From Saprospiraceae bacterium (GTDB lineage: Bacteria; Bacteroidota; Bacteroidia; Chitinophagales; Saprospiraceae), in the NCBI GenBank assembly GCA_021604865.1, contig BQJU01000011.1, positions 62,001 through 126,000 on the forward strand: a stretch of DNA of 64,000 nucleotides. Direction: 5' to 3'. Below are positions 35,639-44,806 of this stretch, piece after piece. The position numbers and the translations under genes were made by a program. Under the pieces are notes generated by a model. The model was given only the letters and a program-made list of their open reading frames with translations, was not told the origin of the DNA and did not search any database. The first letter of the stretch is position 1; each line of letters starts with the position of its first letter.

Positions 35639-35674
35639 TGACAATCAACACCTAGCACTTTTTGTATTGGAAAG
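35639..35674 (+). repeat. Direct repeat, right copy, flanking the HipS-like gene
   Basis: TGACAATCAACACCTAGCAC then TTTTTGTATTGGAAAG; 34 of 36 bases equal the copy at 35080. It lies 53 bases after the HipS-like gene's region and before the GH18 gene. Confidence 0.85.
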
Positions 35675-35727
35675 CAAAACTGGAACCTCAGTACATAGAT
35701 GTTCGTAGCATCCTATTTTAAGAGCCA

Positions 35728-36918
35728 TTATTGTTTTACAGCTTTGTCAATTGCGTCTAACAATCCATTTTCGGTTTTTGTATCATTACCCAATTCCCAA
35801 AACATGATGCCTCCCAGGGATTTGTCTATGGCATATCGGGTTTTCAACCGGACAGAAACCGTATCATCGTAGGAAACAAATATGCTGTCCACCTCGCTGT
35901 AGAGAAATGGTGCCTTGGCTATTGTATCCCAATATCTTTTGTAATTAGGATCAGACTCAAAGTCCCTACGAATTTGATCGTAACTGACCCATCCGATATG
36001 ACTACCTCCATTTGGCTGATAGAGTCCATTATTCTTGGGATCAACACCTTTCCAGGCTCTACCGTAGAAAGCAGCACCAACTACTAACTGCTCTGCATGG
36101 ACACCTTTCTCAAGAATAAAATCAATTATCTTCTCAACAGACCTGGGTTCCCAGGAGTATCCCCTTTTTGCCATTTCTTCCCTTCGGCTTTCAATGTAAC
36201 TGATGAATGACTCACTCAAATCTTGTTCTGTGATATATCCCAATGCGGTATGATGCGCTGTATATGGCGAAGTGGCACCTACCTGATCATAGGTCATTAC
36301 ATTCATGTAATCGGCGTACTTCATTACCTCGACAGTTTCAATATTTTCATAATACCTCTTCCATCCGGCAGAGGCAAAGGTCAAAGTTTGTGGACCGTTT
36401 AGTTTGTCCAGGGCCTCTCTCAACTCCTTCATAAGCAAAGTAAAATTCTGCTTGTCTTCTTCTCTGGCACCAGTACCCGCAGCAGGTATGGCCGGGTATT
36501 CCCAATCAATATCCACCCCATCCAGCTGGTATTTTTCAATAAAATCTATAGTGCTTCCTACGAATGCGTCTCTATTTTCGGCAGTGCTGGCCATATCAGA
36601 AAACCCGTCTGCTCCCCAGCCTCCACAAGCAATCATCACCTTCAGGTCAGGGTTTCTAAATTTCTGGGAGACAAGTTCTTTCAGTTTTTCTCCAGACGTC
36701 TCCGGATCTTTAAATTTCATGAGGCCATCGATCACATTGGAAAAACTATAGATGATATGGGTAAGTTTTTCTACTGGTACATGTTCAGGTTCATAGTGCT
36801 CACCAGCCACAAAATAGGCCATGACTACTGGTGTTGGCTCTTCCTTGTTTTCATCTGAACTTTTAGGTCCGGCACATGAAACCAAAGCCAAGAGTAAGAC
36901 CCCTAATAATTTTTTCAT
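35728..36918 (-). CDS. GH18-family (chitinase-like) lipoprotein
   Basis: 396 residues. Lipoprotein signal MKKLLGVLLLALVSC with Cys15, then a GH18 TIM barrel: HIIYSFSNV, LKVMIACGGWG and the catalytic DGVDIDWE at 133-140 with Glu140 as acid; later MNVMTYDQ and GGIMFWELGND close the barrel. GH18 enzymes hydrolyse beta-1,4-N-acetylglucosamine polymers (chitin, or peptidoglycan/N-glycan relatives). As a surface or periplasmic lipoprotein it probably acts on chitin fragments. It stands alone between the HipS-like gene and the caspase cluster; no sus-like genes adjoin it. Confidence 0.9.
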   Translation of the reverse strand: MKKLLGVLLLALVSCAGPKSSDENKEEPTPVVMAYFVAGEHYEPEHVPVEKLTHIIYSFSNVIDGLMKFKDPETSGEKLKELVSQKFRNPDLKVMIACGGWGADGFSDMASTAENRDAFVGSTIDFIEKYQLDGVDIDWEYPAIPAAGTGAREEDKQNFTLLMKELREALDKLNGPQTLTFASAGWKRYYENIETVEVMKYADYMNVMTYDQVGATSPYTAHHTALGYITEQDLSESFISYIESRREEMAKRGYSWEPRSVEKIIDFILEKGVHAEQLVVGAAFYGRAWKGVDPKNNGLYQPNGGSHIGWVSYDQIRRDFESDPNYKRYWDTIAKAPFLYSEVDSIFVSYDDTVSVRLKTRYAIDKSLGGIMFWELGNDTKTENGLLDAIDKAVKQ

Positions 36919-37033
36919 TGTGAACGATTTTATAAGTTAATCTCTATAATTCATTAGTGCTTCTATATTTTCCAAACACTTGCTCGTTTTTATTAAGTGC
37001 CTAAAGCCTCGTTGGAAAGAAAAGGAATATTGA

Positions 37034-37396
37034 TTATGAGAGTTTCATGTACTGATTTCTTAATGAAAGAAGTAATCCATGCAAACCTAATATTCTTCCT
37101 TGAATATCAGCTGGTGGGTATAAATTTTTGCCATAGTAATGAGCAAGTGCATCTCTAATTTCTCCAATTTCCCCAAAAACATTTTGCATTAACTTTTTAG
37201 GATAATCTCTTTCACTAGCATTTTCCCTAACCACTAAAGCTTTAATAAAAATTCTCATTTCCCCCATATCACTTCGGTTTTCTTTGTGTAATCTTTGGGG
37301 ATTATCACTGATGTCTGAGAAAAAATCAGCCCAACGACCAAACTCCGCAGCAATTTGCTGTGAAGTTAAATCACTAATATTGGTAGGAATATGCAT
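37034..37396 (-). CDS. Small helical protein downstream of the caspase gene
   Basis: 120 residues, predicted all-helical, no signal or membrane segment (TSQQIAAEFGRWADFFSDISD, FGEIGEIRDALAHYYGKNLYPP). No family recognised. It is 42 bases after the caspase gene on the same strand, so very probably co-transcribed. By analogy with other caspase-like conflict genes it may be a partner, substrate or adaptor, but there is no direct evidence. Confidence 0.55.
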   Translation of the reverse strand: MHIPTNISDLTSQQIAAEFGRWADFFSDISDNPQRLHKENRSDMGEMRIFIKALVVRENASERDYPKKLMQNVFGEIGEIRDALAHYYGKNLYPPADIQGRILGLHGLLLSLRNQYMKLS

Positions 37397-37438
37397 GTTG
37401 GACGGAAATAACGCTTAAAAATAAGACGATGAGCTTCC

Positions 37439-38884
37439 TTAGTTGAACATGTGGGCTGGGAATTCATTTTGATCAGTAGCTGCCGTAATACTTTGAAGAA
37501 CTAGATAAAGCAATTGTAATTGGATTGAAATATCTGTTAACCGATCATTTAAGTTATTTTTTTGCTCCAAATTTTCTTCAAAAGCCTTACGAACGATTTC
37601 TTCACATTCGCCAAACTGAAAGGATAAGTCCCCAAGTGGGTTATTGATGCTTCTTGATAAATCAATCGAATTTGCTTGATCAAGAAACTGAAATGATTTT
37701 GCATTAAGTTTTGAAGAAAACTTACCTTTTAGCTTGATAACTTTTTCAAAAAGTGCCCCGCTATGCAACTGATAATCTCCCAGCTCCGCTTTTAGGGATT
37801 TAATGGCGTCAAGAATTTCAACGGTCGCTTGCATTTTGGTAGCACAGAAATCTCTGAGTACCCATTTATCCACATGCAAGGGGATTTCCAGATCCTGCAA
37901 CATCAACTTGCAGGTTAATCTTAAGGCATTTTCCATATCTATTAAATTTTCAAGGGTGATTAAAGGAATAGTTTGAAGTAAATAAGGATCAATGGGGTAT
38001 TCGGGTAAGGGCCGGAAAGTTGTTTCAGGCGGTAAACCAGGAGGAACTGTTTTTGGTGGCCACACTTTTCCCAGTGCCCGCTTCCAAAAGATGAATTGAC
38101 CATCATTTTTACTTAATCCATCAATTGGTCCGCTTACGACATCTTGTTTTGGCGCAAGTTTCTTTGCGGTTTCGGCAACCAGTTCAATAAATATGCTGGA
38201 AAGAATAAAGGAATCTTTCTGCTGCTGGAGGGCATCTAAAAAAGCTTCCGCAAAGGGACTATGTTTGAATCCATCTGAAACGGTCTGGTCTTCTCTGCCA
38301 GAGAATAATCCCCACCTCGAATGACCAAACTCTAAATTCAAGGCTCTTTCATGACTGATTTCAACCTGAAACAGACTCCCTTTACCTAAAAATGAGCCGG
38401 CGTGACAAGAGTCTGAAACCAACAGGATGTGCCTGCCACGAAAATCCCTAAGGCGTTCCAAAACCTGAGCATTCGATATTAAAGAGGTTGGACTATTTAA
38501 TTTGGCGTTTACAGGTGCCCAAAAAGCATGATTGGAGTTGTCTTTTTTGCTTCCGTGTCCGGAAAAATAGATCAGGAGCTTTTCGCTTTCACTGAGCTTT
38601 TCTATCAAAGTATCTAAAGCATTAAGGATATTATCCGAAGTTGCATCCTGATCATAAAGCGTTTTTATGACTGCAAATTCGTATTTTTCATAAAGCAATT
38701 TCGCAATTGCTTTTACATCCCGGACAGCATTATTTAAGGGAGCAAACTGGTGCTTATACTCATACGCATCAATCCCAATCCCCAAAAAATAAGACTTCCC
38801 TTTTGATCGACGCCTTAATGGCACATCATCATCATCTGAGACATCTAGACTCCCTCTTTTTTCCGTATTCCGCTTTGCCATCAC
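37439..38884 (-). CDS. Caspase-family (metacaspase-like) protease with C-terminal helical domain
   Basis: 481 residues. Peptidase_C14 domain in the first ~270: YFLGIGIDAYEYKHQFAPLNNAVRDV, the His box LLIYFSGHGSKKD (catalytic His110) and the Cys box HILLVSDSCHAGS (catalytic Cys160); both catalytic residues are present. After a Pro-rich linker (~285-305) comes a ~170-residue helical domain of unknown family, likely for protein interaction. Bacterial caspase-like proteases with such appended domains act in cell-death or anti-phage conflict systems. No signal peptide, so cytosolic. Followed by a small helical gene. Confidence 0.88.
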   Translation of the reverse strand: MMAKRNTEKRGSLDVSDDDDVPLRRRSKGKSYFLGIGIDAYEYKHQFAPLNNAVRDVKAIAKLLYEKYEFAVIKTLYDQDATSDNILNALDTLIEKLSESEKLLIYFSGHGSKKDNSNHAFWAPVNAKLNSPTSLISNAQVLERLRDFRGRHILLVSDSCHAGSFLGKGSLFQVEISHERALNLEFGHSRWGLFSGREDQTVSDGFKHSPFAEAFLDALQQQKDSFILSSIFIELVAETAKKLAPKQDVVSGPIDGLSKNDGQFIFWKRALGKVWPPKTVPPGLPPETTFRPLPEYPIDPYLLQTIPLITLENLIDMENALRLTCKLMLQDLEIPLHVDKWVLRDFCATKMQATVEILDAIKSLKAELGDYQLHSGALFEKVIKLKGKFSSKLNAKSFQFLDQANSIDLSRSINNPLGDLSFQFGECEEIVRKAFEENLEQKNNLNDRLTDISIQLQLLYLVLQSITAATDQNEFPAHMFN

Positions 38885-39360
38885 AAATGTATTGGGGGCA
38901 AACCAGTGTACGAAACCGTAGCGACCAAATAATATTTATCGATAAAATAGGCATCAAAGAATGGCCTTGGGGTACAAATAAGCAGTATACCCCTGACGGG
39001 AAATGGGTTATTGGTGTTTAACATCCTGCTGCTTTTGAATTGTTATAGTTCATTGAAAATGAACGTTAAATATATATAATCCCAATCAAAAATAAAAGCA
39101 TGATGTCAAAGAACATTGCCCGAACGCTACTTGCCAGGTAGAAGAAGGGAGAACAAATATTTTAAAACTTTTTGTTTTTTCATAATTTTTTAACACTTTT
39201 TGTTTAAAATTTATTGTTTTGACCATAATGCACAATACTATAAAAAAGCATACCAATACGGTAGCCAAAGACTCCCAGCCCTATTAGAAGATTTATTAGC
39301 ATTGCTCCTACTTTTTGGAAAAAAATCTACTAGTTCTATAAGAAAGACTTATTTTTATAC
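38885..39360. other. Intergenic region upstream of the caspase gene
   Basis: 476 bases. It holds a 44-codon frame on the plus strand (38887-39021) and otherwise AT-rich sequence with poly-T runs around 39155-39190. It must include the minus-strand promoter of the caspase gene; no clear TAnnTTTG is seen. Confidence 0.4.
38887..39021 (+). pseudogene. Coding-like fragment (44 codons)
   Basis: MYWGQTSVRNRSDQIIFIDK... to ...TPDGKWVIGV. It reads as protein (balanced composition, a proper stop) but begins inside the divergent caspase promoter, so it may be the end of a lost gene. No family recognised. Confidence 0.3.
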
Positions 39361-39759
39361 ATGACTATCATCCAATCCGTTGAATTTTTTGTGGCCATCA
39401 ATTTACTGGTCATGGGGTTATCTCACTTCTTACAGCCAAAGATGTGGGTGGATTTCTTTGTATTTTTACATGCAAAACAGGGCGTAGGAAACATCCTTAA
39501 TGCTTTATTGTCCTTAACGATGGGGTCCGTAATTATTGCTTTTCACTTTATTTGGGAATGGCCGAAAATTTTGGTCACCCTTTATGGCTTATTATCGTTA
39601 ATAAAGGGAGGGATTTATTTACTAAAACCATCCATAGGCATAGCCAGCATTGGCAAGGTTAACCTGGAAGGAAAAAATAAATTCAGAGGCATTGGTTTGG
39701 TTATGGTTATCCTGGCTGTGGGCATTTTATTTGGCTTAATTATGGAAGGGGCGTTTTAG
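39361..39759 (+). CDS. Four-helix membrane protein, unknown
   Basis: 132 residues, almost entirely four transmembrane helices (about 4-22, 43-65, 70-87 and 110-130) with short polar links. Start MTIIQSVEFFVAINLLVMGL is unambiguous. No catalytic residues and no family that I recognise; the pattern resembles small inner-membrane proteins of Bacteroidota. Its neighbours give no function. Confidence 0.6.
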   Translation: MTIIQSVEFFVAINLLVMGLSHFLQPKMWVDFFVFLHAKQGVGNILNALLSLTMGSVIIAFHFIWEWPKILVTLYGLLSLIKGGIYLLKPSIGIASIGKVNLEGKNKFRGIGLVMVILAVGILFGLIMEGAF

Positions 39760-39845
39760 AATTTATTTTCGAATATAGCGGAAAATGCCAACAGAGGATG
39801 AGGTCGCAATAAGAGCAATATTCGTATTTTCATGAAGCCAGTTGT

Positions 39846-40328
39846 ATGAAGTTTTCCAGTACAGTCCTATCTCTCTTATTTCTATTTTTTTCTTGCGATG
39901 ATACTCGTGAATGCTCCGAATATCCTGCACATGAATGGAGCTTTAGGTTTATGATAATCGATCCAGTCTCCGGTGATAACCTTATCGGTGCATGGGGGCG
40001 AAGATATGACAGTGATGATGTTATTTTTTATGATGAATTTGGAGCACCTATTGATCGTACCTTTGGAGATGGTACTTTTTACTTTGCCCCAGTAATCGAT
40101 CCTCCTGCCCCCATAGATACTCTTTTGAAGAAAACTTTCCTTTTGGACCTCCCTCCTTGGACTGGATATAATCGTACCGATACTGATACCATACAAATAG
40201 AGCTCATATTAAAACCAGCAGAATGCCCCAAAATCGAGTATAACAATTTGAAAGTGTTCTATAACGACATCTTATTTTTTGATGGTATTCCTAGTGATGG
40301 AGAAAAATTTACATTTCATAAAGAATAG
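39846..40328 (+). CDS. Hypothetical lipoprotein
   Basis: 160 residues. Lipoprotein signal MKFSSTVLSLLFLFFSC with Cys17, then an Asp-rich strand-rich domain (HEWSFRFMIIDPVSGDNLIG, ILKPAECPKIEYNNLKVFYND) that looks like a beta-sandwich. No family recognised. 87 bases after the membrane protein gene, possibly co-transcribed. Convergent with the GMC oxidoreductase gene. Confidence 0.6.
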   Translation: MKFSSTVLSLLFLFFSCDDTRECSEYPAHEWSFRFMIIDPVSGDNLIGAWGRRYDSDDVIFYDEFGAPIDRTFGDGTFYFAPVIDPPAPIDTLLKKTFLLDLPPWTGYNRTDTDTIQIELILKPAECPKIEYNNLKVFYNDILFFDGIPSDGEKFTFHKE

Positions 40329-40348
40329 CATTTAAATTAATATGATTC

Positions 40349-42061
40349 TTACAATCGTCCCGCATTCACCTCCTTATGTGCATGATCCACCGCACGGGCG
40401 GTCAGGGCCATATAGGTGATGCTCGGATTTTGAGTGCCAGAACTGGTCATACATGCACCATCCGTCACAAAGACATTGGGTACTTCATGCAATTGGTTCC
40501 ATTTATTGAGTACGCTGGTTTTAGGATCACGGCCCATACGAGCGGTCCCCATCTCGTGGATGCAGGCCCCTGGCGCGGTGGCATCGTTGTAAAAGGTGAT
40601 GTCTTGACAACCGGCGGCTTCCAGCATTTCTACAGCACATTGTACACCATCCTGCCGCATTTTCATTTCGTTTTCTCGCAACTTGGCATCGAAAGTAATG
40701 ATAGGTAGGCCATATTTATCCTTTTTGTCGAAATTGAGGAACATGCGGTTTTCATGGTAAGGCAATAGTTCCCCAAAACAAGTCATGCCAATACGATACG
40801 GCCCAGGGTTAAAGATCGATTCCTTTAAATCCACACCAATGGCACCTTTAGGGATGTTTTTGCCTCTGGTTGCGTTACCCTGGTAACCAAATCCACGAAC
40901 ATAGTCTTTCCTTCGGGTAGCATCGTCAATATTTCTGAATCTTGGAATATAAAAACCACCGGGTTTCCGGCCCTTGTAATAGGTATCTTCAAATCCCGGC
41001 AAGGTACCTGCTGCTCCCATGCCGTAGTGGTGATCCATCATATTGTGGCCCAATTCTCCGCTGCTATTGCCCAGACCATCCGGGAAAGTTTCGGAACGGC
41101 TATTGAGCAAGATCGCGGTGGTCCCCACTGTACTGGCATTACAAAAGATGATACGAGCAGAAAATTCAATTTCTTCGCCCGTAAGTCCATCCTTGACCCT
41201 AACACCGCTGGCTTTACCCGATTGTTTATCAAAAACGATTTCATGTACCACACTGTCTGGCCGGATGTTTAAGTTGCCAGTAGCTTCCGCAACAGGAAGA
41301 GTGGCCGACAAACTACTAAAATATCCTCCAAAAGGGCATCCTCTTACACACCGATCCCGGGTTTGACACTGACCTCTGGTGCCCTTATGTACTTCCGGAT
41401 TATATTCTGATAAATTGGCTACTCTGCCCGGAGTAACCACCCGCTCGGGGTATACTTTGGCCACCGCTTCCCTCATGTGCTGTTCGGCACAGTTTAATGG
41501 AAAAGGCGGCAAAAATTTGCCATCCGGTACCTGCTTCAGGCCTTCTTTTTGGCCGCTTACGCCCACAAAAGTCTCCGCATAATCATACCAGGGTGCAATA
41601 TCTTTATACCGAATGGGCCAATCCACCCCTATTCCTTCTTTGACATTAGCTTCGAAATCTATATCACTCCACCGGTAACAATGCCTACCCCACATGATGG
41701 ACCGTCCCCCTACATGATGACCACGTATCCAGTCGAAGCGTTCTACCTCATCATAAGGATATTCATCATCTTTATTGATAAAATGTTTATGGTCTTCCTT
41801 GACCCACCAACTCAATCGGTTTTGTTTAAAATAATGGTTGGCAATCTCTTCGGCGGTCACCATATTCTGGTTGGGCATATCCCAGGCCTCCAATCCAGCC
41901 GTTGGGTAATCCCCGTGTTTGACCATTCTTCCCCTTTCTAAGACCAAGGTTTTGTAGCCTTTTTTGCACAATTCCATAGCTGCAAAACCACCACTGATTC
42001 CAGAGCCGATGACGATAGCATCATAGGTAACTTCGGCTTGTCCTTTTGTATTCAGATTCAT
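40349..42061 (-). CDS. GMC-family oxidoreductase (gluconate 2-dehydrogenase-like large subunit)
   Basis: 570 residues. N-terminal FAD-binding GSGISGG (19-25) and LVLERGRM, the GMC insertion region with GGRSIMWGRHCYRW, a Cys-rich segment (CQTRDRCVRGCPFGG), and C-terminal HEMGTARMG with the catalytic His and VTDGACMTSSGTQNPSITYMALTAR. It oxidises sugar or alcohol substrates with FAD. It overlaps by four bases the upstream gene for the gluconate 2-dehydrogenase subunit 3 protein, so they form one complex. The cytochrome subunit is not in the window. No own signal peptide; it may be exported with the Tat-bearing partner. Confidence 0.9.
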   Translation of the reverse strand: MNLNTKGQAEVTYDAIVIGSGISGGFAAMELCKKGYKTLVLERGRMVKHGDYPTAGLEAWDMPNQNMVTAEEIANHYFKQNRLSWWVKEDHKHFINKDDEYPYDEVERFDWIRGHHVGGRSIMWGRHCYRWSDIDFEANVKEGIGVDWPIRYKDIAPWYDYAETFVGVSGQKEGLKQVPDGKFLPPFPLNCAEQHMREAVAKVYPERVVTPGRVANLSEYNPEVHKGTRGQCQTRDRCVRGCPFGGYFSSLSATLPVAEATGNLNIRPDSVVHEIVFDKQSGKASGVRVKDGLTGEEIEFSARIIFCNASTVGTTAILLNSRSETFPDGLGNSSGELGHNMMDHHYGMGAAGTLPGFEDTYYKGRKPGGFYIPRFRNIDDATRRKDYVRGFGYQGNATRGKNIPKGAIGVDLKESIFNPGPYRIGMTCFGELLPYHENRMFLNFDKKDKYGLPIITFDAKLRENEMKMRQDGVQCAVEMLEAAGCQDITFYNDATAPGACIHEMGTARMGRDPKTSVLNKWNQLHEVPNVFVTDGACMTSSGTQNPSITYMALTARAVDHAHKEVNAGRL

Positions 42062-42624
42062 ATTGCCCAGGCTTTACCACCCGCTTCTTCCACCGTAATA
42101 CAAGGCTCGTATTTTCCGGGAACAGGGAGGAAATTTAAAAATTGAGTGCCGACTTCTTCCGTTGACAAATAGTAGGCGATCGTTTGTTGTTTAAAAGTCA
42201 AAAAGGCCTTGCAAACGGCTTTTAATTCATCATCTTCCGACAAATCCAGATCTTTGAGCAGGCTTGTCCTACTGTTGTTGTCCAGCTTTTGAAAATTGGC
42301 CTGATTAAGGTGATTGGTCAATGTAGTAAAGCCAGTTTTATAAGCCGCTCTATCCTTTTCGTTGTACACCGCTCCTACCATGTGGTCGATCGTCTTGTGC
42401 ACACCAACATCAGATGCAGACGGGCTATCTGTTTTGGGTAGAATGAGGTCCACCAAATCTTTGACCATAGCATATTCTTCCTGGTTAAAAAACTGTAAAT
42501 TCCCCTCTAAGTCATTGCTGGTTACGTCGGATTGACAACTGACCAGTAGGGAACTCATCAAAGGTGCACCGAGTGCGGCCCCTGTGGCCAGAGCGGTGTA
42601 TTTTAAAATGTCACGTCTTTTCAT
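42058..42624 (-). CDS. Gluconate 2-dehydrogenase subunit 3-family protein (Tat signal)
   Basis: 188 residues. Tat-type signal MKRRDILKYTALATGAALGAP... followed by a lipobox-like LVSC with Cys30, then the small helical Gluconate_2-dh3 domain (FNQEEYAMVKDLVDLILPKTDSPSASDVGVHKTIDHMVG). It is the small partner of the GMC oxidoreductase encoded just downstream with a 4-base overlap, and in related systems it carries the large subunit through the Tat pathway. Confidence 0.87.
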   Translation of the reverse strand: MKRRDILKYTALATGAALGAPLMSSLLVSCQSDVTSNDLEGNLQFFNQEEYAMVKDLVDLILPKTDSPSASDVGVHKTIDHMVGAVYNEKDRAAYKTGFTTLTNHLNQANFQKLDNNSRTSLLKDLDLSEDDELKAVCKAFLTFKQQTIAYYLSTEEVGTQFLNFLPVPGKYEPCITVEEAGGKAWAI

Positions 42625-42984
42625 GGCTGTTGGATGTGAATTTGAAAGTAAGCCGATTAAAAAAAGTATTCTCCAAGATAATGAAAAAGAATTAATTGGA
42701 TTAAAGGATATCGGAAAAGTAGCGTTGTTTGGAGGCCCTGCCCCTACGCTGAAGCTTCGAGCACAAGCGTAAGGTTACGACCCCGCGCCGTCGTCGAAGC
42801 TTTTGGCAAGACGTAAGGCGAACGTTGATGCAAAGTCGACCCGAAACTCTGATGGCGTGGTTCTAAGAACAATACACTCCAAATTTCTCCTCCAAAAAAG
42901 TAGCCCTTATGTTAGCAACCACCTATCTTTGTATTGAAGTTGTTTGGAATTTCTTTTTGCTACTATTCATTCAAATAATGTCTA
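42625..42984. repeat. Intergenic region with decayed repeats
   Basis: 360 bases with no gene. GTTGTTTGGAGGCC at 42725-42738 is a member of the dispersed family. From 42740 to 42860 the sequence is GC-rich with partial internal repetition (AGCTTCGAGCACAAGCGTAAGG versus AGCTTTTGGCAAGACGTAAGG), which looks like a decayed element. The rest is AT-rich leader of the next gene. Confidence 0.45.
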
Positions 42985-44631
42985 ATGCTGAATATCAAAC
43001 TAACTAATGATCCATTCCAGGCAGGTTATAGAGAACATTATACTGAGGAGATACAACGTAAACTGGAGGATACCATTCATCAATTAGAAAAAGACAAACC
43101 TCAGCTTTTGTCGAAACTGCTGAAGCTGGTAAAAAAATATCCTCGCCTTCCCGATTTCAAAGACTTGCTGGCAGCTTATTATGTGGCACATGATCAGATT
43201 GATAAAGCAATTACCATCAACCACCGGATCATCAAAGAACACCCCAATTATGTTTATGCCAAAATCAACTTGGCAAAAATCTATCTGGATGTGGAACGGT
43301 ACGAAGAAGTACCAAAAATTTTAGGTGAGACTTTGGATTTGCAAGCGCTTTACCCTGAGCGGAAAGCATTTCTTTATCCTGAGTTTGAAGAATTTATGTA
43401 TGCCGTTAGCCGGTTCTTTATTTTAACTGAGAATATTGATACTGCCGAAACCTGCATCAACTTCCTGGAAGAACGGATACCGGATTCGGATTATTTAGAT
43501 TATTTATGGAAAGGCCTTGAGATCTATCGCGAGTTTGCTGAAGCCGTGATTTCACATCACCATGTGGATTTCTGGGAAGAAGGAGAGCCCTTTGGCCGAA
43601 GCTACGACAAATCTATTCAGACAAAGAAGCCACCTAAATTACAGCATCCGGAGCTAAAAGTCCTTTACGACTATGGCCTACGCATTCCAAAAGAGACCTT
43701 ACAAAATATACTGTCACTACCCCGCGAAAGCCTGATTGCTGACTTGAAAGCCATTCTTTGGGATAGTGTGTGTCGCCATGAATATTTTTATGAGGATTTT
43801 GAATTTGATGATGAAAATGACGACTATTTGCATTTCCCATTACACGCTATGTTTTTGCTGACCGAACTCCGGGCCAAAGAGGCATTACCATTGCTGCTGG
43901 ATTGTCTTCGGCAAGGAGAAGAATACCTGGAATTCTGGTACAATGATCACCTCTTTGAAACGCTGTGGCATTTTTATTATCACCTGGGCCAGGACCAGCT
44001 CGATGTATTCCAGTCGTTTATGCATGAAAGGGATATTCACTATCATGGTAAAGCCCTGCTTTCCACCGTTGTTAAACAAATTGCATTACATCAGAAAAAA
44101 AGGCTCCCCGAAGTATATTCTTGGTATGAAAATGTGCTTGTGTATTATTTGGATCATCCAGAAGATGAAGATTTAATTGATTTAGATGCCATCTCTTTTT
44201 TAATAGCCGATCTTCCGGATCTTCCTGATCTTCCGGATCGGGAACGTTTCATTCCGTTGATCGAGAAATTTTATGACCTTGGGTTGGTTAATGAAACGGC
44301 ACTTGGTGTTTATGAAGAAATCGAATGGCAAATATTAGAACATAAACCTGAAAGTATTTATAGTAAAGACCTAAAAGAAGAAATCTTTGACAACATCTTC
44401 GATCATTACAATCAGATCCTTACTACCTGGGATTTTTATCTAACAAAAGAAGACCAAAAAGCCAAAGTGGATTTGTTCAGAAAACAATTTGAGGGTTTTG
44501 AAAATAAATTGGCTATTCAGCAAGGAAGCAAACCCAGTTCACTCAAACCATTCAAAATTAGCCGTAATGCCCCCTGTCCTTGTGGAAGTGGAAAAAAGTA
44601 TAAGCAATGTTGTTGGGGAAAACAAATATAA
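42985..44631 (+). CDS. TPR-like protein with C-terminal SEC-C zinc motif
   Basis: 548 residues. The N-terminal ~170 residues look like TPR helices (YVAHDQIDKAITINHRIIKEHPNYVYAKINLAKIYLDVERYEE), the middle contains HEAT-like helical repeats, and the end ISRNAPCPCGSGKKYKQCCWG is the SEC-C zinc-binding motif also found at the SecA C-terminus. Three perfect-frame 9-bp repeats (44209-44235) encode DLPDLPDLP. The function is unknown; SEC-C proteins are diverse, some linked to protein quality control. No signal peptide, hence cytosolic. The start is the first in-frame ATG. Confidence 0.75.
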   Translation: MLNIKLTNDPFQAGYREHYTEEIQRKLEDTIHQLEKDKPQLLSKLLKLVKKYPRLPDFKDLLAAYYVAHDQIDKAITINHRIIKEHPNYVYAKINLAKIYLDVERYEEVPKILGETLDLQALYPERKAFLYPEFEEFMYAVSRFFILTENIDTAETCINFLEERIPDSDYLDYLWKGLEIYREFAEAVISHHHVDFWEEGEPFGRSYDKSIQTKKPPKLQHPELKVLYDYGLRIPKETLQNILSLPRESLIADLKAILWDSVCRHEYFYEDFEFDDENDDYLHFPLHAMFLLTELRAKEALPLLLDCLRQGEEYLEFWYNDHLFETLWHFYYHLGQDQLDVFQSFMHERDIHYHGKALLSTVVKQIALHQKKRLPEVYSWYENVLVYYLDHPEDEDLIDLDAISFLIADLPDLPDLPDRERFIPLIEKFYDLGLVNETALGVYEEIEWQILEHKPESIYSKDLKEEIFDNIFDHYNQILTTWDFYLTKEDQKAKVDLFRKQFEGFENKLAIQQGSKPSSLKPFKISRNAPCPCGSGKKYKQCCWGKQI

Positions 44632-44650
44632 TGTGACAATTAGCCTTCCA

Positions 44651-44786
44651 GTGCTTGTTTGGAGGTCAAACTTTGGGCTGCAAACATGCACTTAAATAAT
44701 TTTTATTGGGTTTCTCTTTTTTTGAATACTTTTAAGAGCACGTTTGTCGGCCAAGCCAGACATTTTATGGCTTCCAAACATGCTTT
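44651..44786. repeat. Inverted-repeat element (GCTTGTTTGGAGGTC family) upstream of the phosphofructokinase gene
   Basis: Left arm TGCTTGTTTGGAGGTC (44652-44667) and right arm GGCTTCCAAACATGC (44769-44783) are inverted dispersed-repeat copies. Inside is a second, nested inverted pair (GGCTGCAAACATGCACTTAAA around 44676 and TTTTAAGAGCACGTTTGTCGGCC around 44730). The whole could fold as one long stem just before the phosphofructokinase start. Confidence 0.65.
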
Positions 44787-44806
44787 TAAAAACATAAATA
44801 AAAGCC

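Noticed and set aside
44209-44235. Three 9-bp repeats in the SEC-C protein gene as a phase-variation tract
   Set aside because: The unit is a multiple of three, so copy changes would not shift the frame; it only adds DLP units.
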